Source: Streptomyces sp. TLI_105 (GTDB lineage Bacteria > Actinomycetota > Actinomycetes > Streptomycetales > Streptomycetaceae). From it: DNA of 64,000 nt. Positions 29,483 through 40,248 of the stretch are shown piece by piece. The notes under the pieces were generated by a model. It worked only from the letters and a program-made list of their open reading frames with translations, did not search any database and was not told the DNA's origin. A program made the translations under genes and the position numbers. Location of the stretch: positions 6,635,501 through 6,699,500 of the forward strand of contig NZ_FNSM01000001.1 of assembly GCF_900105415.1 (NCBI RefSeq), in the 5' to 3' direction. Within the stretch, counting starts at the first letter, position 1. Each line of letters begins with the position of its first letter.

Positions 29483-30384
29483 CCAACACCGCGCGGAAGC
29501 ACACCGCCCTCCCGAAGGCCCAGATCTTGATCGAGGCCCTGCCCTGGCTCACCCGCCACCACGGCAAGACCGTCGTCATCAAGTTCGGCGGCAACGCCAT
29601 GATCGACGACGACCTCAAGGCCGCCTTCGCCCAGGACGTCGTCTTCCTGAGGCACGCCGGCCTCAAGCCGGTCGTCGTGCACGGCGGCGGCCCCCAGATC
29701 AACCGCGCCCTCGACCAGGCGGGCCTGGTTAGCGAGTTCAAGGCCGGCCTCCGGGTCACCACCCCCGAGGCCATGGACGTCGTACGGATGGTCCTCGCCG
29801 GCCAGGTCCAGCGCGAGCTCGTCGGGCTGCTCAACCAGCACGGCCCCTTCGCCGTCGGCATGACCGGCGAGGACGCCCACACCATCACCGCCACCAAGCA
29901 CGAGCCGGTCATCGAGGGCGAGCGCGTCGACATCGGCCGCGTCGGCGAGATCACCGCCATCGAGACCGGAGCCATCGAGGCGCTCCTGGAGGACGGCCGG
30001 ATCCCGGTCATCTCCTCCATCGCCCGCTCCCAGGACGACGGACATGTCTACAACGTCAATGCTGATACGGCGGCTGCGGCACTCGCTGCGGCGCTGGGTG
30101 CCGAGACCCTGATGGTCCTGACCGACGTCGAGGGCCTCTACGAGGACTGGCCGAACAGCGACGAGGTCATCAGCAGACTGACCGCGAGCCAGCTGGAGAA
30201 GCTCCTGCCCGACCTCTCCAGCGGGATGGTCCCCAAGATGGAGGGCTGCCTGCACGCCGTACGGAACGGGGTCACCACGGCCCGCGTCATCGACGGCCGG
30301 GTCCAGCACTCGATCCTGCTGGAGATCTTCACCGACGAGGGCATCGGCACGATGGTCGTGCCGGACGGACAGGGGGACCGATGA
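29479..30384 (+). CDS. argB: Acetylglutamate kinase
   Basis: This enzyme phosphorylates N-acetylglutamate, usually the feedback-controlled step. The protein has 301 residues. Motifs are [55 protein letters not shown], and a C-terminal [19 protein letters not shown]. An N-terminal helix ([19 protein letters not shown]) is the extension that forms hexamers and the arginine site in arginine-sensitive enzymes, so feedback inhibition is likely. It overlaps argJ and argD by ATGA. Confidence 0.97.
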
Positions 30385-31580
30385 CCGGCAACACCGAGCT
30401 GACCCAGCGGTGGCAGGGCTCGCTCATGAACAACTACGGCACCCCCCGGCTGCCGCTCGTCCGCGGTGAGGGCGCCAAGGTCTGGGACGCCGACGGCAAG
30501 GAGTACCTGGACTTCGTCGGCGGCATCGCCGTCAACGCCCTCGGCCACGCCCACCCGGCGGTCGTCGAGGCCGTGTCGCGGCAGATCGCGTCCCTCGGTC
30601 ACGTCTCCAACCTCTTCGTCGCCGAGCCGCCCGTCGCCCTCGCCGAGCGGCTCCTGAGCCTCTTCGGCCGGCCCGGCAAGGTCTTCTTCTGCAACTCGGG
30701 CGCCGAGGCCAACGAGGCCGCGTTCAAGATCGGCCGGCTCACCGGCCGCTCCCACATGGTCGCCACCGACGGCGGCTTCCACGGCCGGACCATGGGCTCC
30801 CTGGCGCTCACCGGCCAGCCCGGCAAGCAGACCCCGTTCCTGCCGCTCCCCGGCGAGGTCACCCATGTCCCGTACGGGGACGTGGAGGCGCTGCGGGCCG
30901 CGGTCACCGAGGACACCGCCTTCGTCATCATCGAGCCCGTCCAGGGCGAGAACGGCGTCGTCGTCCCGCCGGCCGGCTACCTCGGGGCCGCCCGCGAGAT
31001 CACCCGCGCCACCGGCACCCTGCTCGTCCTCGACGAGGTCCAGACCGGCATCGGCCGGTGCGGCCACTGGTTCGAACACCAGGCCCACGAGGGCGTCGAG
31101 CCCGACGTCGTGACCCTCGCCAAGGGCCTCGGCGGCGGCCTTCCCCTCGGCGCGACGGTCGCCTTCGGCGAGGCCGCGGAGCTCTTCGCGCCCGGCCACC
31201 ACGGCACCACCTTCGGCGGCAACCCGGTCGCCTGCGCCGCCGGACTCGCCGTCCTGGACACCCTCGGCGCCGACGCGGCCCTCGACCACGTGAAGTCGGT
31301 GGGGGAGCGGCTGCGCCAGGGAATCGAGGGTCTGGGGCATCCACTGGTCTCCCACGTCCGTGGTGCGGGCCTCCTGCTGGGTATCGTGCTCACCGGGCCC
31401 CTCGCACCCCAGGTGCAGCAGGCGGCCCAGGACGCCGGCCTCCTGGTGAACGCGCCCGCCCCCGACGTCGTACGGATCATGCCTCCGCTGGTCCTCACCG
31501 ACGCCGAGGCGGACGCCTTCCTCCAGGCCCTGCCCGGGGTCCTGGACGAGGCGAACGGGCAAGGACGAACCGGAGAATGA
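30381..31580 (+). CDS. argD: Acetylornithine aminotransferase
   Basis: This PLP-dependent class III aminotransferase makes N-acetylornithine from the semialdehyde. The protein has 399 residues. It has [38 protein letters not shown], the PLP aspartate in [15 protein letters not shown], and the Schiff-base Lys in [18 protein letters not shown]. It may also serve in lysine biosynthesis as a succinyldiaminopimelate aminotransferase, as in other bacteria. It starts inside the argB stop and ends 7 bp before argR. Confidence 0.97.
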   Translation: MTGNTELTQRWQGSLMNNYGTPRLPLVRGEGAKVWDADGKEYLDFVGGIAVNALGHAHPAVVEAVSRQIASLGHVSNLFVAEPPVALAERLLSLFGRPGKVFFCNSGAEANEAAFKIGRLTGRSHMVATDGGFHGRTMGSLALTGQPGKQTPFLPLPGEVTHVPYGDVEALRAAVTEDTAFVIIEPVQGENGVVVPPAGYLGAAREITRATGTLLVLDEVQTGIGRCGHWFEHQAHEGVEPDVVTLAKGLGGGLPLGATVAFGEAAELFAPGHHGTTFGGNPVACAAGLAVLDTLGADAALDHVKSVGERLRQGIEGLGHPLVSHVRGAGLLLGIVLTGPLAPQVQQAAQDAGLLVNAPAPDVVRIMPPLVLTDAEADAFLQALPGVLDEANGQGRTGE

Positions 31581-31587
31581 GACGACG

Positions 31588-32118
31588 ATGACCGACGCGC
31601 AGGAGAACGAGCACGGCGGGCCGTCCGTTCCGCAGACCCGCACCGCACGCCACCGCAGGATCGTCGACATCCTCAACCGGCAGCCGGTGCGCTCGCAGAG
31701 CCAGCTCGCCAAGCTCCTCGCGGACGACGGACTGAGCGTCACCCAGGCGACGCTCAGCCGCGACCTCGACGAGCTCGGCGCGGTGAAGATCCGCAACACC
31801 GGGGGCGAGCTGATCTACGCGGTGCCCAGCGAGGGCGGCTTCCGCACCCCGCAGGCGCCGCTCGGCGAGTCCGCCAAGGAGGAGCGCATGCGCCGCCTCT
31901 CCGGCGAGCTGCTGATCTCCGCCGAGGCCTCCGCCAACCTCGTGGTGCTGCGGACCCCGCCGGGCGCCGCCCAGTTCCTCGCGTCGGCCATCGACCAGGC
32001 CGAACTCCACGCCATCCTCGGCACCATCGCGGGTGACGACACCCTGCTGCTCATCAGCCGCGACCCGGTCGGCGGACAGGCACTCGCCGACCACCTGCTG
32101 AAGCTGGCGCAGAAGTAG
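31588..32118 (+). CDS. argR: Arginine repressor
   Basis: This arginine-dependent hexameric repressor should bind the ARG boxes at argC, argG and argH. The 176-residue protein has an N-terminal winged helix ([39 protein letters not shown]), a short linker, and the C-terminal oligomerisation and arginine-binding domain with [20 protein letters not shown]. The aspartate pair of GDD binds arginine. It is the last gene of argCJBDR, so the repressor is made with the enzymes it controls. Confidence 0.96.
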   Translation: MTDAQENEHGGPSVPQTRTARHRRIVDILNRQPVRSQSQLAKLLADDGLSVTQATLSRDLDELGAVKIRNTGGELIYAVPSEGGFRTPQAPLGESAKEERMRRLSGELLISAEASANLVVLRTPPGAAQFLASAIDQAELHAILGTIAGDDTLLLISRDPVGGQALADHLLKLAQK

Positions 32119-32128
32119 GCGACCCGGC

Positions 32129-32818
32129 TCAGTAACGCGTGATCGCCGTCGGACCGCCCCGCGTTCCGACGGCGATGTGCGGTCGGCGCGCGGGATCCGC
32201 CCAGGCGAGGACCGCGCGCATCGCGCCGGCCGGCACGGAGACGCAACCGGCCGTCGCCCCGCGCCCGTCGACGTGCAGGAAGATCCCGGCCCCGCGCCCG
32301 CGCACCGGACGCTCGTAGTTGAAGCCGATGACGAGCGCGTACGCGTACTGCGTGCCGTACGCGGCGAGATGCTCGGCCTCGGCGGCCCGGCAGTCGCGGG
32401 GCAGCCCCTCGACCCAGCGGTTGTACGCGCGGGAGGCGTTGTCCTGGCACCACCAGGAGCGTCCGGTGACCCGGGCGTACGGGAAACGGGTCCCGGCGGG
32501 CCTCGCCCGCACCCCGAAGGCGTACGGCAGCTGGTAGAGCCCGGTGGGCGTGGTGTTCGTGCCCTGCCGGCGCGAGGCGCCCTCGGCGAGCCCCCTCGCC
32601 CCGAACCGGGCGGGCGCGGACCCCGCCGCCACCCATCGCCCACCGCGCCGGTCCCACCAGGTCAGCGTCCCCGTCGTGGCGCCCGGGTCCGGGGCCTCGG
32701 CGGTGATCAGCTGGGAGCCCCCGCCGGTGTCGGCCATCCGCCCGGGCAGCGGTACGGGTGCGGGCGGGACGCCCGGGGAGGAGAGCAGGACGGCGCCGAG
32801 GGCGAGAAGGATGCGCAT
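32129..32818 (-). CDS. Secreted L,D-transpeptidase-like (YkuD) protein
   Basis: A signal peptide (MRILLALGAVLLSSPGVPPA) directs export of a 229-residue protein. The YkuD-type active site reads FLHVDGRGATAGCVSVPAGA with the His and the catalytic Cys in place, though the usual SHGC is TAGC. The upstream part WWCQDNASRAYNRWVEGLPR is typical of the ErfK/YbiS/YcfS/YnhG-like secreted group in Streptomyces. It probably acts on peptidoglycan peptide cross-links or attaches proteins; the exact role is unknown. It is convergent with argR, 10 bp apart. Confidence 0.85.
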   Translation of the reverse strand: MRILLALGAVLLSSPGVPPAPVPLPGRMADTGGGSQLITAEAPDPGATTGTLTWWDRRGGRWVAAGSAPARFGARGLAEGASRRQGTNTTPTGLYQLPYAFGVRARPAGTRFPYARVTGRSWWCQDNASRAYNRWVEGLPRDCRAAEAEHLAAYGTQYAYALVIGFNYERPVRGRGAGIFLHVDGRGATAGCVSVPAGAMRAVLAWADPARRPHIAVGTRGGPTAITRY

Positions 32819-32864
32819 GGCGCGACGCTAGGGGCGCGAACGGGTCCCCGCCCGTCGTACGGGG

Positions 32865-33464
32865 CTATTCGGCGGGCAGCGGGGGCAGCGGGAGCGGCAG
32901 CCCCGGCAGGCCGTCGAGGCTGCTGCCGATGTGGTCCTTCCGCTCGCAGTACGCGTTGAACTCCTCGTCCGTCTTCCGGTTGAAGTACTCGGCGTGCAGC
33001 GACCGGTCCTCCCGGTACTCCATCACCGGGACGGCGAACCCGCACGCGTCGCTGACCCGCCGCGCGTGCACGAGGATGATCGCCCGCGCGCTGCCCTGCC
33101 CCTCGACGGCCTCGGCCGGGAACCGCGCGAACAGCTCGCCCCAGCGCGGGTCGTCCCGCAGCACGACCTCCCCGGTCCCGTGCACCCGCACGACGGTCGG
33201 CGGCCCGGAGAACGCGGTCCACATCAGCGTGATCCGGCCGTTCCCCGGCTCCCGCAGATGCGCGATCGTCTCGGCGCCGCTGCCGCCGAAGTCGACGTAG
33301 GCGAGGGTCAGTTCGTCGAGCACGACGAGGGTGCCCTGGCGGCCCTTGGGGGAGAGGTTGACGTGACCGTCGCCGGTGAGGGGGGCGGTGGCGGTGAAGA
33401 AGACCGGCTGCTCCTCGATGAAGGCCCGAAGCCGCCCGTCGATATGCTCATACGTTTTTCCCAT
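32865..33464 (-). CDS. Pyridoxamine 5'-phosphate oxidase-like flavoprotein
   Basis: This 199-residue protein of the split-barrel fold binds FMN or F420. Recognisable parts are FIEEQPVFFTATAPLTGDGH, VNLSPKGRQGTLVVLDELTL, the YVDFGGSGAETIAHLREPGN block, and ITLMWTAFSGPPTVVRVHGT. A C-terminal stretch (ACGFAVPVMEYREDRSLHAE) is typical of a subgroup widespread in actinobacteria. It is not PdxH, and the substrate is unknown. It stands alone on the minus strand. The ATG at 33464 lacks a strong Shine-Dalgarno. Confidence 0.87.
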   Translation of the reverse strand: MGKTYEHIDGRLRAFIEEQPVFFTATAPLTGDGHVNLSPKGRQGTLVVLDELTLAYVDFGGSGAETIAHLREPGNGRITLMWTAFSGPPTVVRVHGTGEVVLRDDPRWGELFARFPAEAVEGQGSARAIILVHARRVSDACGFAVPVMEYREDRSLHAEYFNRKTDEEFNAYCERKDHIGSSLDGLPGLPLPLPPLPAE

Positions 33465-35250
<1,786 letters not shown>

Positions 35251-35261
35251 CCCTCAGCACG

Positions 35262-35771
35262 TCACAGCGCCGCCGCCCACTCCGCGAGCGCGTCGAAGTC
35301 CGGCCGGGTCAGCCCGATCCGTTCGTCGACGCGCAGCAACAGGGCGGCGGCGAGGTGGTTCTGCTCCACGTACTCGTGGTCGTACGGGGTGATGTCGTCG
35401 TCGATCCAGGCGAACGGCCGCCCCGCCGCGTACTCCAGGATGTACTGCGTCTTCCAGAAGGTCCCGCGAGGGGCCTTTCCGTGCATCCGGGACCAGTCGA
35501 TGTACGGCAGCTCCGGCAGCCCGAGCCGGGGTCCGATCCAGTCGTTCGCCTCGCCCTTCCAGGTCGTCGCCCACACCAGCTCGTACGCCTCCGCCAGCGC
35601 GAGCAGCTCGCCGCCGTGCTCCGGATGGAGCCACACCCGCAGCGGCTTCGCCCCCGTCCAGCCCGTCGGGCTCATCCGGTGGGTCTCGTACCCCGCCGGG
35701 CGCCGCTCGGGCCGCGCCGCATAGGGATTCAGCGGCCCGTCGACGTCGATCAGCAGCAGTGGCTTCGTCAT
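35262..35771 (-). CDS. HAD-like hypothetical protein
   Basis: This 169-residue protein has a HAD-type first motif LLLIDVDGPLNPYAARPERR, a middle LVWATTWKGEANDWIGPRLG, and AWIDDDITPYDHEYVEQN as the possible acidic motif. The last resembles motif 4 (DD), while the Lys motif is less clear. It may be a small phosphatase, or an inactive relative. ATG 35771 (MTKPLLL) is preferred over the GTG two codons earlier. It is convergent with argH, and its start faces the pqrA-like gene 85 bp away. Confidence 0.78.
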   Translation of the reverse strand: MTKPLLLIDVDGPLNPYAARPERRPAGYETHRMSPTGWTGAKPLRVWLHPEHGGELLALAEAYELVWATTWKGEANDWIGPRLGLPELPYIDWSRMHGKAPRGTFWKTQYILEYAAGRPFAWIDDDITPYDHEYVEQNHLAAALLLRVDERIGLTRPDFDALAEWAAAL

Positions 35772-35819
35772 GATCACAGCATTCCGTCCCTGCCCTCAGT
35801 GAGGCTTTGAAATATCGAA

Positions 35820-35857
35820 TGAGACACTGATGTCTCACGCGGTGTACGCTTGTCTCA
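35820..35857 (+). promoter_or_regulatory. TetR operator and promoter of the pqrAB-like operon
   Basis: A perfect palindrome TGAGACA-CTGA-TGTCTCA spans 35820-35837, and a third TGTCTCA half-site lies at 35851-35857. A -10-like TACGCT (35845-35850) ends 6 nt before the ATG at 35857, with GAGACA as an 18-bp-spaced -35. The operator overlaps the -35, which fits autorepression, and the mRNA should be leaderless. Confidence 0.75.
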
Positions 35858-36408
35858 TGTCAGTCGATCGCACCCAGGTGCTCCGTGCCGCCGCCGCCCT
35901 GCTCACCCGCAAGGCGACCGCCACCATGGACGAGGTCGCCCGGGCCGCCGGGATCGGGCGGGCCACGCTGCACCGGCACTTCGCCGGGCGGGACGCCCTG
36001 GTGCGGGCGCTCGAAGAGCTCGGGCTCCAGGAGCTGGAGGCGGCCCACGACCGGGCCCGCACCGGCGAAGGGCCCGCCGACGAGGCCGTACGGCGGCTCG
36101 TCGCCGAGGTCGAGCCCGTCGCCCCCCTGCTGTCGTTCCTCGTCACCGAGAACCAGCTCTTCGAGGGCGACCAGCAGAACGAGGGCTGGGAACGCCTCGA
36201 CGCCCGCGTCTCCGCGCTCTTCCGGCGCGGACAGGAACAGGGCGTCTTCCGCATCGACCTGACCCCCGCCTGGCTCACCGAGGCCTTCTACGGGCTCATC
36301 GGCTCCGGCGCCTGGGCCGTGCAGGACGGCCGGGTCGCCGCCAAGGACTTCCAGTACATGATCGCCGAGCTGCTGCTCGGCGGAGCGCGCAGGAGCGTGG
36401 AGAAGTGA
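35857..36408 (+). CDS. pqrA: TetR-family repressor, PqrA-like
   Basis: The 183-residue protein has an N-terminal HTH (VLRAAAALLTRKATATMDEV, AGIGRATLHRHFAGRDALV, residues about 8-50) and a helical ligand-binding domain. It is translationally coupled to an MFS pump through a GTGA overlap and sits between argH and glpQ. This is the place where I recall the S. coelicolor pqrAB paraquat-resistance operon, so the symbol rests on context and type, not a search. The start at ATG 35857 is set by the promoter and by the third operator half-site. It should repress itself and the pump. Confidence 0.85.
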   Translation: MSVDRTQVLRAAAALLTRKATATMDEVARAAGIGRATLHRHFAGRDALVRALEELGLQELEAAHDRARTGEGPADEAVRRLVAEVEPVAPLLSFLVTENQLFEGDQQNEGWERLDARVSALFRRGQEQGVFRIDLTPAWLTEAFYGLIGSGAWAVQDGRVAAKDFQYMIAELLLGGARRSVEK

Positions 36409-37934
36409 CCACCAGCATCAGGACCGAGAGCCATATCGAGGGCGTGCGCCGCCCCGGCCGGTGGCTCGCCCTCTCCGTGCTCGTCCTGGCCGTCCTCCTC
36501 GTGGCGGTCGACGCCACGGTGCTCGGCCTCGCCACCCCCTTCCTCTCCGAGGACCTCAAGCCCTCCGGCACCCAGCTCCTCTGGATCGGCGACGTCTACT
36601 CCTTCGTCATCGCCGGGCTCCTGGTCTCCATGGGCAGCCTCGGCGACCGCATCGGCCGCAAGAAGCTGCTGCTGATCGGCGCCACCGCCTTCGGTGCCCT
36701 CTCGGTCCTGAACGCCTACGCGACCAGCCCCGAGATGATGATCGTGGCCCGCGCCCTCCTCGGCGTCGCCGGCGCGACCCTCATGCCGTCGACCCTCGCG
36801 CTCATCCGCAACCTCTTCCACGACCCGCGCGAGCGCAGCCTCGCCATCGGCATCTGGGGCGCCATGGCCTCGGCCGGCGCCGCCGTCGGACCCGTCGTCG
36901 GCGGGTTCCTCCTGGAGCACTTCTGGTGGGGCTCGGTCTTCCTCATCAACCTGCCCGTCATGGCCGTCCTCGTCCTCGTCGGCGCCAAGCTGATCCCCGA
37001 GTCGAAGAACCCGAACCCCGGCCCGTGGGACCTGCCCAGCGTGGCCCTGTCCCTCGTCGGCGTCATCGCGGTCGTATACGCCGTCAAGGAGCTGGCCTCC
37101 CACGGCCTCTCCCCGGACGCCGGCGTCGCCGCACTCATCGGTGCCGCCGCCCTGACCTGGTTCGTCCGCCGGCAGCTCACCCTGCCCGCGCCGCTCCTGG
37201 ACATGCGGCTCTTCCGCCACCGCGGCTTCTCCGGCGCCGTCCTCGCCGACCTGCTGACCATCCTCGGCCTCTCCGGCCTGGTGTTCTTCCTGTCCCAGTT
37301 CTTCCAGCTGGTCCAGGGCCGCCAGCCCCTGGAGGCCGGTCTCGCCGAACTGCCGGCCGCGATCGGCGCCGTGACGGCCGGTCTGGTCGCCGGCGTCGTG
37401 GCCCGCCGCTTCTCCGTACGGTCCGTGGTGGCCGGCGGTCTCGCGGCGGTCGGCCTCTCCCTCGCCGTCCTGACGACGCTCGACCAGCACACCGGCTACC
37501 CGCTGCTCGGCGCGAGCCTCCTCGTCGTCGGCGTGGGCGCGGGCTTCGCCTTCACCGTGACCGCCGACGTGATCCTCTCCAGCGTCCCGAAGGAGCAGGC
37601 CGGAGCCGCCTCCGCCGTCTCCGAGACCGCGTACGAACTGGGCGCCGCGCTCGGCATCGCCGTCCTCGGCTCCATCGTGACCGGCGTCTACCAGGGCTTC
37701 GTCACCCCGGCCGGCGTCCCCTCGGACATCGCCTCGGCCGCCCACGAGTCGCTCGGCGGCGCGGTCGAGGCCTCCGGCGGCCTCGCCCCCGCGACGGCGA
37801 CCGCCCTGGTCTCCTCCGCCCAGGACGCCTTCGTCGACGGCCTGCGGATCGCGGCCGGCGTCGGCGCGGCGGTCCTCCTCGCGACGGCGGTCGCGGCCTG
37901 GTTCCTCCTCAGGGGCCAGAAGCTGGAGAAGTGA
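36405..37934 (+). CDS. pqrB: DHA2 (14-helix) MFS efflux pump, PqrB-like
   Basis: This proton-driven drug or toxicant exporter of the inner membrane has 509 residues and about 14 hydrophobic segments. MFS motif A is MGSLGDRIGRKKLLLIG. Motif C is GAAVGPVVGGFLLEHFWW and motif D1 lies in LLVAVDATVLGLATPFLS, as in EmrB/QacA. GTG 36405 overlaps the TetR stop. A C-terminal helix ends LLRGQKLEK. In S. coelicolor PqrB exports paraquat; here the substrate is inferred from synteny and family only. The gene is followed by a terminator at 37990. Confidence 0.85.
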   Translation: MTTSIRTESHIEGVRRPGRWLALSVLVLAVLLVAVDATVLGLATPFLSEDLKPSGTQLLWIGDVYSFVIAGLLVSMGSLGDRIGRKKLLLIGATAFGALSVLNAYATSPEMMIVARALLGVAGATLMPSTLALIRNLFHDPRERSLAIGIWGAMASAGAAVGPVVGGFLLEHFWWGSVFLINLPVMAVLVLVGAKLIPESKNPNPGPWDLPSVALSLVGVIAVVYAVKELASHGLSPDAGVAALIGAAALTWFVRRQLTLPAPLLDMRLFRHRGFSGAVLADLLTILGLSGLVFFLSQFFQLVQGRQPLEAGLAELPAAIGAVTAGLVAGVVARRFSVRSVVAGGLAAVGLSLAVLTTLDQHTGYPLLGASLLVVGVGAGFAFTVTADVILSSVPKEQAGAASAVSETAYELGAALGIAVLGSIVTGVYQGFVTPAGVPSDIASAAHESLGGAVEASGGLAPATATALVSSAQDAFVDGLRIAAGVGAAVLLATAVAAWFLLRGQKLEK

Positions 37935-37989
37935 CCGGACCGTTGTGGGCAATCGTTCCGCAGGGCGGAACGGGTGGGCACAAGACGAC

Positions 37990-38021
37990 GGGGGCGGCGC
38001 CCCTTCCGGAACGCCGCCCCC
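37990..38021. terminator. Terminator between pqrB and the acyltransferase
   Basis: A 10-bp stem (GGGGGCGGCG, 37990-37999, with CGCCGCCCCC, 38012-38021) closes a 12-nt loop between convergent genes, with a weaker outer AAGACG/CGTCTT pair. Confidence 0.75.
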
Positions 38022-38045
38022 GAGTGCCCGTCTTCGGCGGAGCCG

Positions 38046-38717
38046 CTACGCCGCCTTCGCCTTCGTGGCGTACATGTCCACGTACTCCTGGCCGGAAAGA
38101 CGCATCACCTCGGCCATCACCGAGTCCGTCACCGCCCGCAGGACGTAACGGTCGCGGTCCATCCCGTCGTAGCGGGAGAACTCCATCGCCTCGCCGAAGC
38201 GGACCGTCACCTTGCCCGGGCGCGGGAAGCCCGCCCCGCCCGGCTGGATCTTGTCGGTGCCGATCATCGCGAACGGCACCACCGGCGCCCCGGTCATCAG
38301 GGTCAGCCGCGCGATGCCCGTACGGCCCCGGTACAGCCGGCCGTCGGGGGAGCGGGTGCCCTCCGGGTAGATCGAGAAGATCTTGCCCTCCTCCAGCACC
38401 CGACGGCCCGTCATCAGCGCCGCCACACCGCCGCGGCCGCCGTCCCGGTCCACCGGGATCATGCCGACGCTGGTGAAGAACCAGGCCATCGCCCGGCCCT
38501 TGAGGCCCTTGCCCGTCACGTACTCGTCCTTGCCGATGAAGTAGACCGGACGGTCCAGGCAGATCGGCATGATCATCGAGTCGATGAAGGTCAGGTGGTT
38601 GCCCGCGAGGATCACGGGACCCGTCCCGGGGATGTTCTCGGCGCCCTCCACGCGGGGGCGGAACATCAGGCGCATGACCGGCCCGAGCACTGCCTTGATG
38701 ATCGCGAGACGGGACAA
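38046..38717 (-). CDS. 1-acyl-sn-glycerol-3-phosphate acyltransferase-like protein, TTG start
   Basis: This 223-residue membrane-associated acyltransferase probably acylates lysophosphatidate in phospholipid synthesis. The HX4D catalytic motif is ILAGNHLTFIDSMIMPICL; the substrate motif is FSIYPEGTRSPDGRLYRGRT; a further PVVPFAMIGTDKIQPGG follows. The start is TTG at 38717, with a strong GGAGGAA ending 3 nt upstream; no nearby ATG or GTG has such a site. It is divergent from glpQ1 and might share phosphate control. Confidence 0.9.
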   Translation of the reverse strand: MSRLAIIKAVLGPVMRLMFRPRVEGAENIPGTGPVILAGNHLTFIDSMIMPICLDRPVYFIGKDEYVTGKGLKGRAMAWFFTSVGMIPVDRDGGRGGVAALMTGRRVLEEGKIFSIYPEGTRSPDGRLYRGRTGIARLTLMTGAPVVPFAMIGTDKIQPGGAGFPRPGKVTVRFGEAMEFSRYDGMDRDRYVLRAVTDSVMAEVMRLSGQEYVDMYATKAKAA

Positions 38718-38958
38718 CGGTTCCTCCGGTGGGAAGCGGGTCGGTCGAGTTGTCGAGACGACGGTTGCAGCTGGCGACGATACTCGCGGGTCACCCTCAC
38801 GCGCACATCGGGTTCACCGAGCGGATACACAGTGTTGACGCGTGTTTCCGCCATGTTCCGCCGAGGTCTGCCGCCCGTAGGGCCCCGCTGCCTAGCGTCG
38901 GGGACAACAGTTGACAGGTGCGGGACATCACACCGCGGCTCACACAGGAGGATCCCTC
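38718..38958 (+). promoter_or_regulatory. glpQ regulatory region with PHO-box-like direct repeats
   Basis: Heptamers related to GTTCACC recur with 11-nt phasing: GTCACCC near 38790, GTTCACC 38812, GTTGACG 38834, GTTTCCG 38844, GTTCCGC 38855 and GTCTGCC 38866. This matches the PhoP direct-repeat-unit design in Streptomyces. A TAGCGT hexamer (38893-38898) could be the -10. S. coelicolor glpQ1 is reported to be PhoP controlled. Confidence 0.6.
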
Positions 38959-40131
38959 ATGACCCAGGGCGAACGCCGGACCCCGGCACGGCGGACGGTT
39001 CTCGGAGCGGCGGGCGCCACCGTCCTCGGCGCCTCCACGGCCCTCGCGGCCGGCACCGGCACCGCGCAGGCCGTCGGCCAGGACCGCACGCCCGGCCGCG
39101 GCCACGGCTACCGCTCCCTCCCCGTCCCCACCGTCATCGGCCACCGCGGCGCCAGCGGCTACCGCCCCGAGCACACCCTCGGCTCCTACCGGCACGCCCT
39201 CGACCTCGGCGCCCACGTCGTCGAGCAGGACCTCGTCCCCACCCGGGACGGGCACCTGGTCTGCCGCCACGAGAACGACATCACCGGCACCACCGACGTC
39301 GCCGACCACCCCGAGTTCGCCTCCCGCAGGACCACCAAGACCGTCGACGGCGTCGCGCTCACCGGCTGGTTCACCGAGGACTTCACGCTCGCCGAGCTCA
39401 AGACCCTGCGGGCCAAGGAGCGCATCCCCGGCACCCGCCAGGAGAACACCCTCTACGACGGCCGCTGGACGGTCCCCACCTTCGAGGAGGTGCTGCGCTG
39501 GGCCGAGGAGGAGGGCCGCCGCCGGGGCCGCGAGATCTGGCTCCACGTCGAGACCAAGCACCCCAGCTACTTCCGCTCCCTCGGCCTCGGCCTGGAGGAG
39601 CCGCTCGCGAAGCTCCTGCGCCGCTACGGACGCCACCGCGCGAACTCCCCCGTCTTCCTCCAGTCCTTCGAGCCCAGCAGCATCCAGCGCCTGGCGAAGC
39701 TGGTCGACGCCCCCGGCGTCGTCCTGCTCTCGGGCGCGAGCAGCCGCCCCTGGGACTTCGTCGAGGCCGGGGACCCGCGCACGGTCGCCGACCTGGTCAC
39801 GCCCGAGGGCCTCGCCTGGATCGCCTCGTACGCGCAGGGCATCGGCCCCACGCTCGACCTGGTCATCCCGAAGGACGCGAGCGGCCGGCTCGGCACCCCG
39901 ACCACCCTGGTCCGCGACGCGCACGCCGAGGGGCTGATCCTCCACCCGTACACGCACCGCAACGAGAACACCTTCCTGCCCGCGGACTTCCGCAAGGGCA
40001 CGGACCCGACGGCGTACGGCGACGCCTTCGGAGCGCTCAAGCGGTACCTGGAGACGGGGATCGACGGCATCTTCTCCGACAACCCGGACACCGCCCTGCT
40101 CGCCGCCGCGGACCTCGCCGCCCGCGACTGA
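38959..40131 (+). CDS. glpQ1: Secreted glycerophosphodiester phosphodiesterase
   Basis: This exported enzyme hydrolyses glycerophosphodiesters to glycerol-3-phosphate and an alcohol, probably scavenging phosphate from teichoic acids or phospholipid remains. The Tat signal is TPARRTVLGAAGATVLGAST, ending near AQA. The catalytic start VIGHRGASGYRPEHTLGSYR has the GlpQ-type PEHT, followed by EQDLVPTRDGHLVCRHENDI (metal site). ATG 38959 has AGGAGGA 6 nt upstream and gives 390 residues. The name glpQ1 follows synteny and the PHO-box-like region. The enzyme is of the calcium-dependent GlpQ class by motif. Confidence 0.92.
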   Translation: MTQGERRTPARRTVLGAAGATVLGASTALAAGTGTAQAVGQDRTPGRGHGYRSLPVPTVIGHRGASGYRPEHTLGSYRHALDLGAHVVEQDLVPTRDGHLVCRHENDITGTTDVADHPEFASRRTTKTVDGVALTGWFTEDFTLAELKTLRAKERIPGTRQENTLYDGRWTVPTFEEVLRWAEEEGRRRGREIWLHVETKHPSYFRSLGLGLEEPLAKLLRRYGRHRANSPVFLQSFEPSSIQRLAKLVDAPGVVLLSGASSRPWDFVEAGDPRTVADLVTPEGLAWIASYAQGIGPTLDLVIPKDASGRLGTPTTLVRDAHAEGLILHPYTHRNENTFLPADFRKGTDPTAYGDAFGALKRYLETGIDGIFSDNPDTALLAAADLAARD

Positions 40132-40248
40132 TCCGACTGATCCGAAGAGGGGGCCGTACGGCCGGGCCGCCGGACCGTACGACCCCCTCCCGGGTGGTTT
40201 ACGCGCCGTACCGCAACCACGACCGCGCACCCCGGCATCGTGCCGGTC

